Source: Paenibacillus marchantiophytorum (GTDB lineage: Bacteria > Bacillota > Bacilli > Paenibacillales > NBRC-103111). Taken from it: a DNA stretch of 64,000 bases. Positions 41,922-50,351 of the stretch are shown one piece after another. The stretch spans positions 1 to 64,000 of the forward strand of contig NZ_BMHE01000012.1 in NCBI RefSeq assembly GCF_014640555.1. The letters run 5' to 3'. Under the pieces are notes generated by a model that saw only the letters and a list, made by a program, of their open reading frames with translations, was not told where the DNA came from and did not search any database. Position numbers and translations under genes: made by a program. Numbering within the stretch: the first letter of the stretch is position 1; each line of letters begins with the position of its first letter.

Positions 41922-42563
41922 ATGAACGGTAAACGCATCATTATTGTCACAGGCGGCACGCTTGGCGAGTGGGCTTTGGGAGAGATCCAAGCCGATGACA
42001 TCCTGGTCGGCTCGGATCGAGGCGCTCTATATTTAATTCAACACGGATACACACCGTATATCTCAATGGGCGATTTCGACTCCGTCACAGAGCGTGAGCT
42101 CGCCCTTATTCGCTCTTCAAGCCTAACGTTCATCGACTGTGATCCGGTTTTCAAAGATTTAACCGATACCGAAATGGCCTTTAATTGGGCACTGGATCAG
42201 CACCCTGCGCAGATTATCTTGCTCGGCGCGATTGGCACGCGCTTCGATCATTCCTTAGCCAATGTGCACCTACTGCGCAAAGGCATAGAGCAAGACATTG
42301 ACTGTTCCATCATCGATGCCAACAATCAGATCAGAATCATTGAACAATCCACCCGCATTACACGGGGCAACTATACGCACATCTCCCTGCTTCCACTCAG
42401 TTTGGAAGTGACTGGCATCACATTGCACGGCTTTCAGTATCCCCTTCATCAAGCCCGGCTTCAAATCGGTCAATCGCTGGGCATTAGTAATATTCTGGTT
42501 GAATCACAGGGACTTATCGAGCTCGAAAGCGGCCTTTTACTCGTCATTCAAAGCAAGGATTAA
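41922..42563 (+). CDS. thiN: Thiamine diphosphokinase
   Basis: The 213-residue enzyme has the ThiN/TPK features: GSDRGALYLIQHGYTPYISM, then the metal/ATP motif GDFDSV, the FKDLTDTEMAFNWAL stretch and LGAIGTRFDHSLANVHLL. It converts thiamine and ATP to thiamine diphosphate. It has a GGAGGA site and no thiamine riboswitch upstream. The start region ITVTGGT is slightly atypical but in frame. Confidence 0.88.
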   Translation: MNGKRIIIVTGGTLGEWALGEIQADDILVGSDRGALYLIQHGYTPYISMGDFDSVTERELALIRSSSLTFIDCDPVFKDLTDTEMAFNWALDQHPAQIILLGAIGTRFDHSLANVHLLRKGIEQDIDCSIIDANNQIRIIEQSTRITRGNYTHISLLPLSLEVTGITLHGFQYPLHQARLQIGQSLGISNILVESQGLIELESGLLLVIQSKD

Positions 42564-42671
42564 CAAAGATTTTCAAAATCGACAAATCATTTGGATAAGA
42601 TTAGGAAGCAACTCTGTTACAATGAATACAAGTGTTACCATTTTATATACAGATATTGAGGTCGTTCAAGT

Positions 42672-42944
42672 ATGCCGCATGTCCAAGAAAATTCGATACG
42701 CATCCTTCCACATACAGGTGTCCACTCCGTCATTATGCAATTCGCAGCCATTCATATGCTCACGAATCGTGAAGCTGAAATCATTGGTCTTATTGCCATG
42801 AGAGGCCTCAGCAACAAAGAAATCGCTGACCATTGCAACATCAGTGAGAAAACAGTCAAAGTACATATCGATAAAATTATGGATAAAGTCGGAACGCGTT
42901 CCATGCGCAAATTACTGGCTACTATTATCTGCAACGTGGTTTAA
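42672..42944 (+). CDS. Stand-alone LuxR-type helix-turn-helix protein (GerE-like size)
   Basis: The 90-residue protein is essentially one LuxR/GerE DNA-binding domain: MLTNREAEIIGLIAMRGLSN, then KEIADHCNISEKTVKVHIDK and IMDKVGTRSM. It has no receiver or ligand domain. This size is typical of GerE, which acts with sigma-K on coat genes, and of other small regulators; no specific assignment is possible. GAGGT lies 9 bp upstream. Confidence 0.83.
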   Translation: MPHVQENSIRILPHTGVHSVIMQFAAIHMLTNREAEIIGLIAMRGLSNKEIADHCNISEKTVKVHIDKIMDKVGTRSMRKLLATIICNVV

Positions 42945-42973
42945 GCATGGTTTAGTTTCCTGATTCAACATAC

Positions 42974-43017
42974 AAAACTGACCTTTCAACTGCGAACAGT
43001 TGAAAGGTCAGTTTTTA
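42974..43017 (+). terminator. Terminator of the LuxR-type gene
   Basis: AACTGACCTTTCAACTG and CAGTTGAAAGGTCAGTT pair over 17 bp with a 6-base loop and run into five T. Confidence 0.9.
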
Positions 43018-43022
43018 TAATA

Positions 43023-43060
43023 GACCTACATACCAAACCTACATACCAGACCTACAAACA
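43023..43060. repeat. Three short direct repeats before the PilZ gene
   Basis: ACCTACATACCAA, ACCTACATACCAG and ACCTACAAACAAC follow one another with a 13-bp step in the leader of the PilZ gene. This may be simple slippage; no function is clear. Confidence 0.5.
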
Positions 43061-43076
43061 ACAAGGAGCACTCTGC

Positions 43077-43526
43077 ATGTCACATTTAAATAAGCGCTCC
43101 AGCTTCCGCATGCATCTTCAAATTCCTTTGTCTGCTCTATTCAAAATTATCGGATTTCGCAATCAAGCCGCAGATACGAAGCAATCCAAAATTATGATCA
43201 AGGATATTAGCGCAGGGGGTCTTCGCATTCATACCCCTTTGAATTTACCCGTGGATTTGAACTTGCTGCTGGAATTCACTTTCCTGCTTTTCCATGAAGA
43301 AATGAAGATCTTGGGCGTTATTAAACGAAAAATGACGCTCAGCAACTCCCTCTATGAATATGGCATCGCGTTCAGCATCGCTGATCCTCTCATTGAGCAG
43401 CAGCTCATTCGTCACCTGATTCAGCTCAGCACCCGCTTAAAACAGACGAACCTGCTGGCCAGCTGCAGCTTCTGTTCGGATGAAGATATGGCCGATATTT
43501 TATCTGCCAAATATGAACTTACATAG
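43077..43526 (+). CDS. PilZ domain protein (c-di-GMP receptor)
   Basis: The 149-residue protein has the PilZ signature: an RxxxR pair (R7-SSF-R11) and a DISAGGLRIHTP motif (cf. D/NxSxxG), followed by beta strands. The spacing between them is longer than usual. AAGGAG precedes the start. It can bind c-di-GMP made by the GGDEF protein. It ends with an 8-bp overlap with the convergent fRMsr gene. Confidence 0.82.
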   Translation: MSHLNKRSSFRMHLQIPLSALFKIIGFRNQAADTKQSKIMIKDISAGGLRIHTPLNLPVDLNLLLEFTFLLFHEEMKILGVIKRKMTLSNSLYEYGIAFSIADPLIEQQLIRHLIQLSTRLKQTNLLASCSFCSDEDMADILSAKYELT

Positions 43527-44010
43527 CAGCTGCGAGCTTTTGAACAAATTGCTCCAAGTACTGCTGATCGATCGTATCGAAGCGATTTATAATGGGGCTA
43601 TCGATATCCAGAACACCGATCAGCTCATCGCCGAGCAGAATAGGCACCACAATCTCCGATTGGGAAGCCGCGTCACAAGCGATATGACCGGGGAATGCGT
43701 GAACATCCGGCACCAGTACGGTTTCTCTGCGTGCCGCAGAAGTCCCGCAAACACCTCTGCCCAGCGGAATCCGCACACAGGCAGGCATTCCTTGGAACGG
43801 GCCCAAGACCAGTTCGTTCTTACCCTGCGTCTGATCGAGCAAATAAAATCCGACCCAGTTCACATCGCTCAGAAACTGGCCCAGCAGCGCTGCGGCATTC
43901 GCCAAATTCGCGATGCGATTCGGTTCATCGTGTATCAATGCTTCAACTTGCTGAATCAGCAAGGTATATTGTTGTTCCCTTGTTCCTTCATAACTGGATT
44001 TGGCAAACAT
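43519..44010 (-). CDS. msrC: Free methionine-(R)-sulfoxide reductase (GAF domain)
   Basis: The 163-residue GAF protein has the three catalytic cysteines of fRMsr, C78, C88 and C112 (ACVRIPLGRGVCGTSAAR; HIACDAASQSEIVVPI), with the same 10- and 24-residue spacing as the E. coli enzyme (84, 94, 118). It reduces free Met-R-sulfoxide with thioredoxin. The GAF pocket residues WVGFYLLD and LGVLDIDSP are conserved. The last 8 bp overlap the PilZ gene on the other strand. Confidence 0.92.
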   Translation of the reverse strand: MFAKSSYEGTREQQYTLLIQQVEALIHDEPNRIANLANAAALLGQFLSDVNWVGFYLLDQTQGKNELVLGPFQGMPACVRIPLGRGVCGTSAARRETVLVPDVHAFPGHIACDAASQSEIVVPILLGDELIGVLDIDSPIINRFDTIDQQYLEQFVQKLAAAM

Positions 44011-44144
44011 CGGACTTCATCCTTCTTTCTTATTCTTCATTCAACCTCACAAGTAACCTATCCATCATACCAAAAAGTGCTCGCTCCCGCCAAAAGGAAC
44101 GGCTCCAAAAGGCCGATGGATCTTGAGCGAAGCCCCCGCCGATT

Positions 44145-44215
44145 CAATTCGTTAGATCGTCAAAGAAGCCATTTTCGCGTCAATAAGCATCATACAGATC
44201 GTTGGCAAAGACCAA
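44145..44215. repeat. Interspersed repeat family B, copy 2
   Basis: The segment reads AAGAAGCCATTTTCGCGTCA then ATAAGCATCATACAG, closely matching 22558-22625. No gene is present between the reductase gene and the family A block. Confidence 0.5.
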
Positions 44216-44440
44216 TTGATTTGGAGAAACTCAACATTTTCTCGCTCTAGGCGTGCTGCCGCACCGCCAACAAATAGCTACTCTACCTCTCAGCAACTCT
44301 CAGCGCTCCTCCCAACCCACTATCTAACTCCACACACATGAGCAAATTTCACACTAGAGGATCCTAGATTCTCTATTTTGGGGAAATCAGCGTATTTGGA
44401 GGCTCCTGCAGTCGCAAATTTACCAAACCCCACTCCCCTG

Positions 44441-44760
44441 AGAGATAGAGATAAATCTCTTAAGAGCGCCAAATCCTTGAAGGGAACTCAGAGACGCTAT
44501 ATAGGCAAATAGCAGGGATACGAGGGCGGTAACGGAACTACAGGGTCTTATTGCCGCGAAAAACGCTGAATGTCCCCATCAAACAGCAAAATAGCGGACT
44601 GGAGTTCCCTCAACCTCGCGACAATGCCACATTGGGCTCGAATAGCGGACTGGAGTTCCTTCATCCTTGCGATAATGTCCCTTTTTGCTACAATTGCGGC
44701 GACGTTCCCTCACCTCCGCACGAGGCAGCTGCGGCAACTCCTCGATTACTCCAAAACAAA
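44441..44760. repeat. Repeat family A, tandem copy 1
   Basis: This unit is repeated directly about 341 bp further on. It contains ATATAGGCAAATAGCAGGGA, then a GGTAACGGAACTACAGGGTC block, an AACAGCAAAATAGCGGACTG block and a second AATAGCGGACTGGAGTTCCT 51 bp later, ending in a GAGGCAGCTGCGGCAACTCC block. Short frames across the two copies are conserved only because the copies are recent. Confidence 0.85.
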
Positions 44761-44782
44761 TAAAGAAAAACGGCTTCGCCGC

Positions 44783-45100
44783 CCTGAGAGATCAGCCTCT
44801 TAGTAGCGACAAAACCTGTTAAGGGAACTAGAGGACGCTATATAGGCAAATAGCAGGGATACGAGGGCGGTAACGGAACTACAGGGTCTTATTTCCGCGA
44901 AAAACGCTGAATGTCCCCATCAAACAGCAAAATAGCGGACTGGAATTCCCTCAACCTCGCGACAATGCCACATTGGGCTCGAATAGCGGACTGGAGTTCC
45001 TTCACCCTTGCGATAATGTCACTTTTTGCTACAATTCCGGCGACGTTCCCTCACCTCTGCACGAGGCAGCTGCGGCAACTCCTCGATAACTCCAAAACAT
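44783..45100. repeat. Repeat family A, tandem copy 2
   Basis: Nearly identical to copy 1 after its first 50 bp, with about ten single-base changes in the first 300 bp by eye and small indels near the start (offset 345 bp there, 341 bp later). A diverged third member lies at 115-300. The unit contains inverted AGGGAACT/AGTTCCCT halves, so each copy can fold into hairpins. Confidence 0.85.
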
Positions 45101-45106
45101 ATGAAC

Positions 45107-45152
45107 AAAGGGACTGCTCTCTAGGTTTTCAACCTGTTGAGACAGCCCCTTG
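45107..45152 (-). terminator. Terminator of araD
   Basis: On the minus strand AAGGGGCTGTCTC and GAGAGCAGTCCCTT arms enclose an inner AGGTTGAAAACCT hairpin. It lies just after the araD stop. Confidence 0.7.
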
Positions 45153-45154
45153 TA

Positions 45155-45844
45155 TTATTTTTGCCCGTAATAAGCGTTAGCTCCGTGCTTTCTCAGGAAA
45201 TGACGATCGAGCAGCGTTTGGTCCATCGGTTCAATCGCTGGATTCAGCGTGAAGGTGCGGTAAGCGATCTTCGCTACTTCCTCCAGGACGACTGCGTTGT
45301 GAACCGCATTATGCGGATCTTTTCCCCAACTGAAAGGCGCATGGCAATTGACCAGAACGCCCGGAACCATCGCCGGGTCCAATGCCTGGAAGGTTTCGAT
45401 GATGACATTGCCGGTTTCCAGTTCATAGGCTCCCTTAATCTCAGCCTCTGTCATCAACCTTGTGCACGGCACTTCGCCGTAGAAGTAATCCGCATGTGTT
45501 GTCCCGAGCGCCGGAATGCCTCTTCCCGCCTGTGCCCAGCTCGTCGCCCAAGGGGAATGCGTATGGACAATTCCGCCAATTGCAGGGAACGCGCGGTACA
45601 AGGCCAGATGGGTTGGCGTATCCGAGGATGGCTTGAGCTTGCCTTCCACGATGTTCCCATCCAGATCAACGACGACGAGGTCTTCCGCTTTCAAATCCTC
45701 ATAAGGAACACCGCTCGGCTTAATCACTACCAGCCCTTGCTCCCGATCAATTCCACTCACATTGCCCCACGTAAATGTGACGAGACGATATTTGGGCAAA
45801 TCCAAATTTGCTTCCAAGACTGCCTGCTTCAAGTTCTCCAGCAT
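45155..45844 (-). CDS. araD: L-ribulose-5-phosphate 4-epimerase
   Basis: The 229-residue class II aldolase-type enzyme has [20 protein letters not shown], the [10 protein letters not shown] phosphate-binding segment, [15 protein letters not shown] with zinc-binding HTH, and [13 protein letters not shown]. It converts L-ribulose 5-phosphate to D-xylulose 5-phosphate in arabinose use. No araA or araB is nearby. Two AraR-like operators lie upstream, so arabinose control is likely. Confidence 0.93.
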   Translation of the reverse strand: MLENLKQAVLEANLDLPKYRLVTFTWGNVSGIDREQGLVVIKPSGVPYEDLKAEDLVVVDLDGNIVEGKLKPSSDTPTHLALYRAFPAIGGIVHTHSPWATSWAQAGRGIPALGTTHADYFYGEVPCTRLMTEAEIKGAYELETGNVIIETFQALDPAMVPGVLVNCHAPFSWGKDPHNAVHNAVVLEEVAKIAYRTFTLNPAIEPMDQTLLDRHFLRKHGANAYYGQK

Positions 45845-45893
45845 CTGATCTCAACACCTTCCGATAAAATGTACAGATAATAACTCATTATAC

Positions 45894-45959
45894 ACTTGTA
45901 CGTACATGTTATCTAGTTGGTGGGGATATAAAGTTTTTTCGCCTCACTTGTATGTACAG
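45894..45959 (-). promoter_or_regulatory. Two AraR-like operators upstream of araD
   Basis: ACTTGTACGTACATGT (45894-45909) contains the palindrome TGTACGTACA typical of AraR operators, and ACTTGTATGTACAG (45946-45959) is a second, weaker copy 52 bp away. AraR of B. subtilis binds pairs of such sites with DNA looping. A half-site (ATGTACAG) lies at about 45869. No araR gene is in the window. Confidence 0.6.
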
Positions 45960-45971
45960 CCTAATCTTGTT

Positions 45972-47198
45972 TTAATTATGAATAATGGAGAAAATAATCG
46001 TCTTGCCATCCGCTTCCAACCTTGTTTCAACGGAGTAGCTGCCGATCTGTTTCGTGCTCGTTTCGAATACTCCCTTCGCTGCCGCCAACTGACAAGCTTC
46101 TGTGAAGTGACGATAGAAGATATCCGCATCATAGCCAAATAGGTAATCCGTAAACTTCCGCACGCTCTCCATATTTCGTGCCAACGTTCCTTCTTCCAGA
46201 TGCACGGTTACCCCGTAGGTCGAAAATTGCGGATCCAGCCATAAGGAAGCCTCATTGCTATTCCGCTCTGCTGTCGTTGCGCCTCTCATCGCCGCAGCCT
46301 TGGCTTCGGCATCGCGGAAAAGTCGCAGCGTTGTTTCTTCCAGATCGTAGTTCGTACCACGCAGCTTCCCTGCTTGTTCCATCACTTCATAGGCTTTGAG
46401 CATACGCTCATCCGGGAATATCAGCTTCTTGTAGCTGCCATCTTTCGTAGGAACTACCTTGATGAAGCCGTTCTCGTGAACGACATTAATCCGCTTAGAC
46501 TTCGTCTGCAAGCGCGTAATGATTTGCAAGGCTTCCGCACGAGTGACATAACGCCCTACACCGAAGTACCCGTTCGGATATCCTTCCATAATGCCCTTGG
46601 TCATCACTTCACCGATGAATTTCTGCTGCCTGGATGTCGCGCTTTGGAGATCCCCGAACTTGGAAGCCGCTTTAAGACTATAGACTTCATCTTCCAAATA
46701 CTCGGTTTCCTTGAGCAAATAGTACAGAATTTCCGCCACATCTTCCCGTTTGAGCTTGGCTTTATAATCCGTAAACTGGCCTTTGCTTATAAAATGAAGA
46801 TCACTGGCTAAATCTAGATAGGGCTTAGCCCAATATCCGACTGTATTCGGTTTAAACGTGAAATCCCGGTAGTCCTGCTGTAAAATGCTTTGATTGCTTG
46901 CGTTTAATGATTGCGTAAAGCTCGTTTTCCATTTCCGTTCTCCATTTGGATATATATCTGTAAAAGCGAGCAGCACAATTTTCACAAATTGGTCAGCCGT
47001 AACCGATTCATCTGGTCGAAAAGTCCCATCCGGGAATCCGTCCAGCAGGCCTTGCTGCACCATTTGGCTAATCGTCTGCTCAGCCCAGTGTCCTTTCACA
47101 TCTGTAAGGCCCGCTGCTTCACTCTTCTCTGGTCCGACACCAATTGTCATTACGCAACAAATTGTTGCCAAAAAGATCCATTTTTTCCATTGCCGCAT
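45972..47198 (-). CDS. Secreted SLH-domain protein
   Basis: The 408-residue product has a signal peptide (about 1-28, KSEAAGLTD), a canonical SLH repeat (LTDVKGHWAEQTISQMVQQG, then LLDGFPDGTFRPDESVTADQ) and two diverged SLH repeats (up to VTRAEALQIITRLQTKSK, about residue 235), then a C-terminal domain of 170 residues (VRKFTDYLFGYDADIFYRHF). The latter is unrecognised. Likely anchored to secondary wall polymer. It is codirectional with araD but separated by 127 bp and the operators. Confidence 0.83.
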   Translation of the reverse strand: MRQWKKWIFLATICCVMTIGVGPEKSEAAGLTDVKGHWAEQTISQMVQQGLLDGFPDGTFRPDESVTADQFVKIVLLAFTDIYPNGERKWKTSFTQSLNASNQSILQQDYRDFTFKPNTVGYWAKPYLDLASDLHFISKGQFTDYKAKLKREDVAEILYYLLKETEYLEDEVYSLKAASKFGDLQSATSRQQKFIGEVMTKGIMEGYPNGYFGVGRYVTRAEALQIITRLQTKSKRINVVHENGFIKVVPTKDGSYKKLIFPDERMLKAYEVMEQAGKLRGTNYDLEETTLRLFRDAEAKAAAMRGATTAERNSNEASLWLDPQFSTYGVTVHLEEGTLARNMESVRKFTDYLFGYDADIFYRHFTEACQLAAAKGVFETSTKQIGSYSVETRLEADGKTIIFSIIHN

Positions 47199-47449
47199 CC
47201 TTCATTCTCCGCTTCTCCATAAGTTTATTAGGCACAAACAGCCGCCATTCTCTAGGATAAACCTTCTATTTACCTTTGAGAACGGGCTTTAAGCCTAGTA
47301 AGACGTTCAGGTCAAGGACTAAAGAATTCGGGACTATAGCCGTATAGACGTTGTTACACCAAGCTTTCGGCCCCTTTGGGCGATTGACGAATCTTGGAAC
47401 TATGTGTCACTATCAGACAATAGGCTGTTAAGGAAAGGAGATCTTGATC

Positions 47450-48253
47450 ATGAATTTTCATCAACTCATCTCAATTATTCCGCTTATGGCACATATTGAA
47501 GCCAGTACGTCCTCCCAGACATATGAATGCCCGCGCCATCTTTATCAGCTTCTTATTGTACGCAGCGGGCATGTGCAAATCCTTATGCAAGATCAGGAGC
47601 CGATCGTTTGCGCGCAAGCTTACGCGTTCCATTCCGAACATGGCGCCTTCAAGATTCAAGTGCCCAAAACAAGAGCAGCGGACTATACGCTCATCACCTA
47701 TCGCATGCTGCCTGAAGATCATCTCTGGTCCCTCCGTGGTCCTCTAACCACTTTAAGCGAATATAAAATTCATTATATGATTGACGAACTTTTGCGAACA
47801 ACTCATGAAATCCATCCGTTGACTGCGGACGAAGAAGCCGCTCACCAAGTTCGCAAGCGCATGATGCTCGAACGTATTCTGTTCATCTACCTCTACGAAT
47901 CTCACCTCACTGAAGAGAAGAAACCAGCTTCCGTCTCGATCGAGGAGACCCTCTCCTATATCAATGAGCACTATATGGTTGAGCTCTCACTCCCCATGCT
48001 GGCTAGACGCGCCGCTATGAGCGTGGGCTATTTCACCGTTCTTTTCAAAAAGCATACCGGTACTACCCTCATGGATTACCTATATGATTTACGTATTGAG
48101 AAAGCGCAGAAAATGTTTCAACAAACCGATTTACTCGCCAAAGAAGTGGCGCAACGGGTTGGTTTTATGGATTATTTCCATTTCAGCAAAGTGTTTAAAA
48201 AAAGGACAGGCATGTCGCCTCGGACTTTTCTCATCAAACAAAAAGAAATCTAA
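47450..48253 (+). CDS. AraC-family regulator of the siderophore importer (Btr-like, without binding domain)
   Basis: The 267-residue protein has an N-terminal cupin-like sensing part (about 1-150) and a double AraC helix-turn-helix at the C terminus (LARRAAMSVGYFTVLFKKHT; AQRVGFMDYFHFSKVFKKRT). It lies upstream of feuA-type genes, as btr does in B. subtilis, but lacks the C-terminal substrate-binding domain of Btr. The ATG at 47450 has AAAGGAG 9 bp upstream. The N-terminal domain may bind the ferric siderophore or another signal. Confidence 0.85.
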   Translation: MNFHQLISIIPLMAHIEASTSSQTYECPRHLYQLLIVRSGHVQILMQDQEPIVCAQAYAFHSEHGAFKIQVPKTRAADYTLITYRMLPEDHLWSLRGPLTTLSEYKIHYMIDELLRTTHEIHPLTADEEAAHQVRKRMMLERILFIYLYESHLTEEKKPASVSIEETLSYINEHYMVELSLPMLARRAAMSVGYFTVLFKKHTGTTLMDYLYDLRIEKAQKMFQQTDLLAKEVAQRVGFMDYFHFSKVFKKRTGMSPRTFLIKQKEI

Positions 48254-48321
48254 TAATAAGACATGTCTAATCTGTATCGTAGACATGTTCTTAGCATGGA
48301 ATATTCGGTATGATTCCCAAT

Positions 48322-48340
48322 GAGAATAATAATCATTGTC
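48322..48340 (+). promoter_or_regulatory. Fur box
   Basis: GAGAATAATAATCATTGTC matches the 19-bp Fur consensus GATAATGATAATCATTATC at 15 of 19 positions, with the AATCATT half intact. It lies 19 bp upstream of the binding-protein start and would repress the importer in high iron. Confidence 0.75.
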
Positions 48341-48358
48341 ACGAAGGGAATCACATCA

Positions 48359-49333
48359 ATGAAAAACCGAATCACACATCTACTCTTTATCGCACTGATT
48401 AGCGTGTTTGCTATAAGCCTTGTCGCTTGTGGCAAAACGACCAATAATGAATCAGCTGCCTCAACAACGACACCTGCAGCTAGCACGCAGCCTGCAACCC
48501 CGGCAAGCGGCAAAATTACCGTTCAAGATGCGGTAGGCACCCTTGAGCTGCCCAAAAAACCAGAACGAATCATCGCCATGGAGTTTGGCTTTACCGATAT
48601 TCTCGTTTCCATCGGCACACAGCCTGTTGGTGTAGCGGATGATAGCAGCCCGGATTTATTCATGGACTCTGTCAAAAGTAAATTAGGAACATACACATCC
48701 GTAGGCTCCCGCTACGAGCCAAACATTGAATTGATTAGCTCGCTCAAACCTGATCTCATCATCGTGGAAATCAATAAACATAAAAATGCGATTCCGCAAT
48801 TAAAAGGTATTGCTCCTGTGCTGGTACTGGATGATTTCCAAGCAGACTACAATCAAATGTTGAAGAACGTCGCGATCATCTCCAAAGCTGTCGGTAAAGA
48901 AGAAGAAGGCAAAAAACGGATGGCTGAGCACCAAGCAACGGTTGAAACTTTGAAAAAGAAACTGGGATCTACGAATCTGCGCGTACTGCCTGCGGTTGTG
49001 AATCCAAAAGGATTCTTCGCCCATTCCGACCATGCCTACAGTGGATCATTCCTGGCGATGCTAGGCTACACAGACCCTGTAAAAAATGCAGCGGCATATC
49101 CGCAAATCACGTTGGAACAGTTAGCTGAAGCTAATCCTCAAGTGCTATTCTTGCTTCCTACGGAAAAAGAAACGATTGTTAAACAGTGGGAGACGAACCC
49201 GCTTTGGCAAAAAATTGATGCCGTTGCGAACAAGAAAGTTTACACCGTCGAGAGACGCGACTGGTCCCTGTCTCGCGGCATGCTCGGATCTGAGAAAATT
49301 CTTGCAGACCTCGTGAAGAATTTGGGGCAATAA
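48359..49333 (+). CDS. Ferric siderophore-binding lipoprotein (FeuA/YfiY-like)
   Basis: The 324-residue lipoprotein starts MKNRITHLLFIALISVFAIS with lipobox LVACGK and a Ser/Thr/Ala spacer, then a Fe-siderophore (FecB/BtuF) binding domain: VGTLELPKKPERIIAMEFGF, then NIELISSLKPDLIIVEINKH. The ATG at 48359 follows AAGGGA; an upstream in-frame start would be within the Fur box. It is the first gene of the importer. Confidence 0.87.
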   Translation: MKNRITHLLFIALISVFAISLVACGKTTNNESAASTTTPAASTQPATPASGKITVQDAVGTLELPKKPERIIAMEFGFTDILVSIGTQPVGVADDSSPDLFMDSVKSKLGTYTSVGSRYEPNIELISSLKPDLIIVEINKHKNAIPQLKGIAPVLVLDDFQADYNQMLKNVAIISKAVGKEEEGKKRMAEHQATVETLKKKLGSTNLRVLPAVVNPKGFFAHSDHAYSGSFLAMLGYTDPVKNAAAYPQITLEQLAEANPQVLFLLPTEKETIVKQWETNPLWQKIDAVANKKVYTVERRDWSLSRGMLGSEKILADLVKNLGQ

Positions 49334-49337
49334 TCCA

Positions 49338-50351
49338 ATGGGATATAGCGATAAGAAGCAGAGCCGCATATGGCCTCTGCTCTTCCTTTTTTCTGCCTTC
49401 ATCCTTGTGATGCTGATCGGTATTCTGTGCAGTTTAAAATGGGGCCAATCGCAAGTTTCCTGGCAAACGTTGTTTGAAGCCATTACCTATCAGGGCAACG
49501 ACAAGGCCCATCTGTACATTCAGACCCTGCGTCTGCCTCGAGCCATCATGGCTTGTCTTGTCGGGATTCAGCTTGCTTTGGCTGGCTTGCTTACCCAACT
49601 CACCACCAAGAACCCGTTGGCTTCGCCACATATCTTCGGCATTAATGCCGGTGCTGCCTTGGCCGTCGCGGTTGGCTTGGTTGCTGTCCCTCATTTCGGA
49701 AATTTCGGATTAATCGGATTTGCCTTTGTTGGCGCGGCGCTAGGGGCCTTGCTGGTTTGGTCGCTCGCGGGTACGGGGAATAAGCAATATGTGCGCTTGG
49801 CGCTCGCCGGAATTACGATTCATTTCCTGATGTCCTCGCTTACGGAAGGATTCATCATTATGAATCAACAGGCGACGGACAGTATGATCTTCTGGCTTGT
49901 CGGCTCTTTGAACCAAGCTGCCTGGACGGAAGTTCGGCTTATCCTGCCTTTCTTTGTCGGCGGCGTGCTCTTGTTCAGCCTCATGCTCCCTTCCCTTAGG
50001 ATGCTGCTGCTGGATGACGAAATTGCCGCAGGCATAGGCGGCCGCATCCATTTCGTGCGCGGCATCAGTATTCTGCTCGTTATCGTTCTCGCAGGCTCAG
50101 CCGTTGCTTTATGCGGGCCAATTGGCTTCGTTTGCCTGATTGTGCCGCATATTGCTCGCTCTTTGGTCGGCACGAATTTGACGATTCTAGGACCTCTTAC
50201 CGCCTTGCTTGGAGGAGTTCTCCTGTTGTATGCGGACTTTCTCAGCCGCTTCATCGCTTTTCCGTTCGAATCTCCCGTCGGCATTGTGACCGCCGCGATC
50301 GGCGCCCCTTACTTCATCTACTTAGCGCGTAAGCAGGGAGGTACACGATGA
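49338..50351 (+). CDS. Iron-siderophore ABC permease (FecC/FeuB-like)
   Basis: The 337-residue protein has about nine to ten membrane segments and the FecCD signatures RLPRAIMACLVGIQLALAG, NPLASPHIFGINAGAALAV and CGPIGFVCLIVPHIARSLVG. It starts 4 bp after the binding protein and overlaps the next permease by 4 bp. Together they form the heterodimeric channel. Confidence 0.9.
   Translation: MGYSDKKQSRIWPLLFLFSAFILVMLIGILCSLKWGQSQVSWQTLFEAITYQGNDKAHLYIQTLRLPRAIMACLVGIQLALAGLLTQLTTKNPLASPHIFGINAGAALAVAVGLVAVPHFGNFGLIGFAFVGAALGALLVWSLAGTGNKQYVRLALAGITIHFLMSSLTEGFIIMNQQATDSMIFWLVGSLNQAAWTEVRLILPFFVGGVLLFSLMLPSLRMLLLDDEIAAGIGGRIHFVRGISILLVIVLAGSAVALCGPIGFVCLIVPHIARSLVGTNLTILGPLTALLGGVLLLYADFLSRFIAFPFESPVGIVTAAIGAPYFIYLARKQGGTR

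Noticed and set aside
43480..44250. Plus-strand frame across the fRMsr gene
   Set aside because: fRMsr has all three catalytic cysteines on the other strand; the plus-strand frame has no family features.
44551..45180. Short repeated frames in the family A block
   Set aside because: Their similarity follows from recent DNA duplication; the diverged third copy does not keep the frame and there are no start signals.
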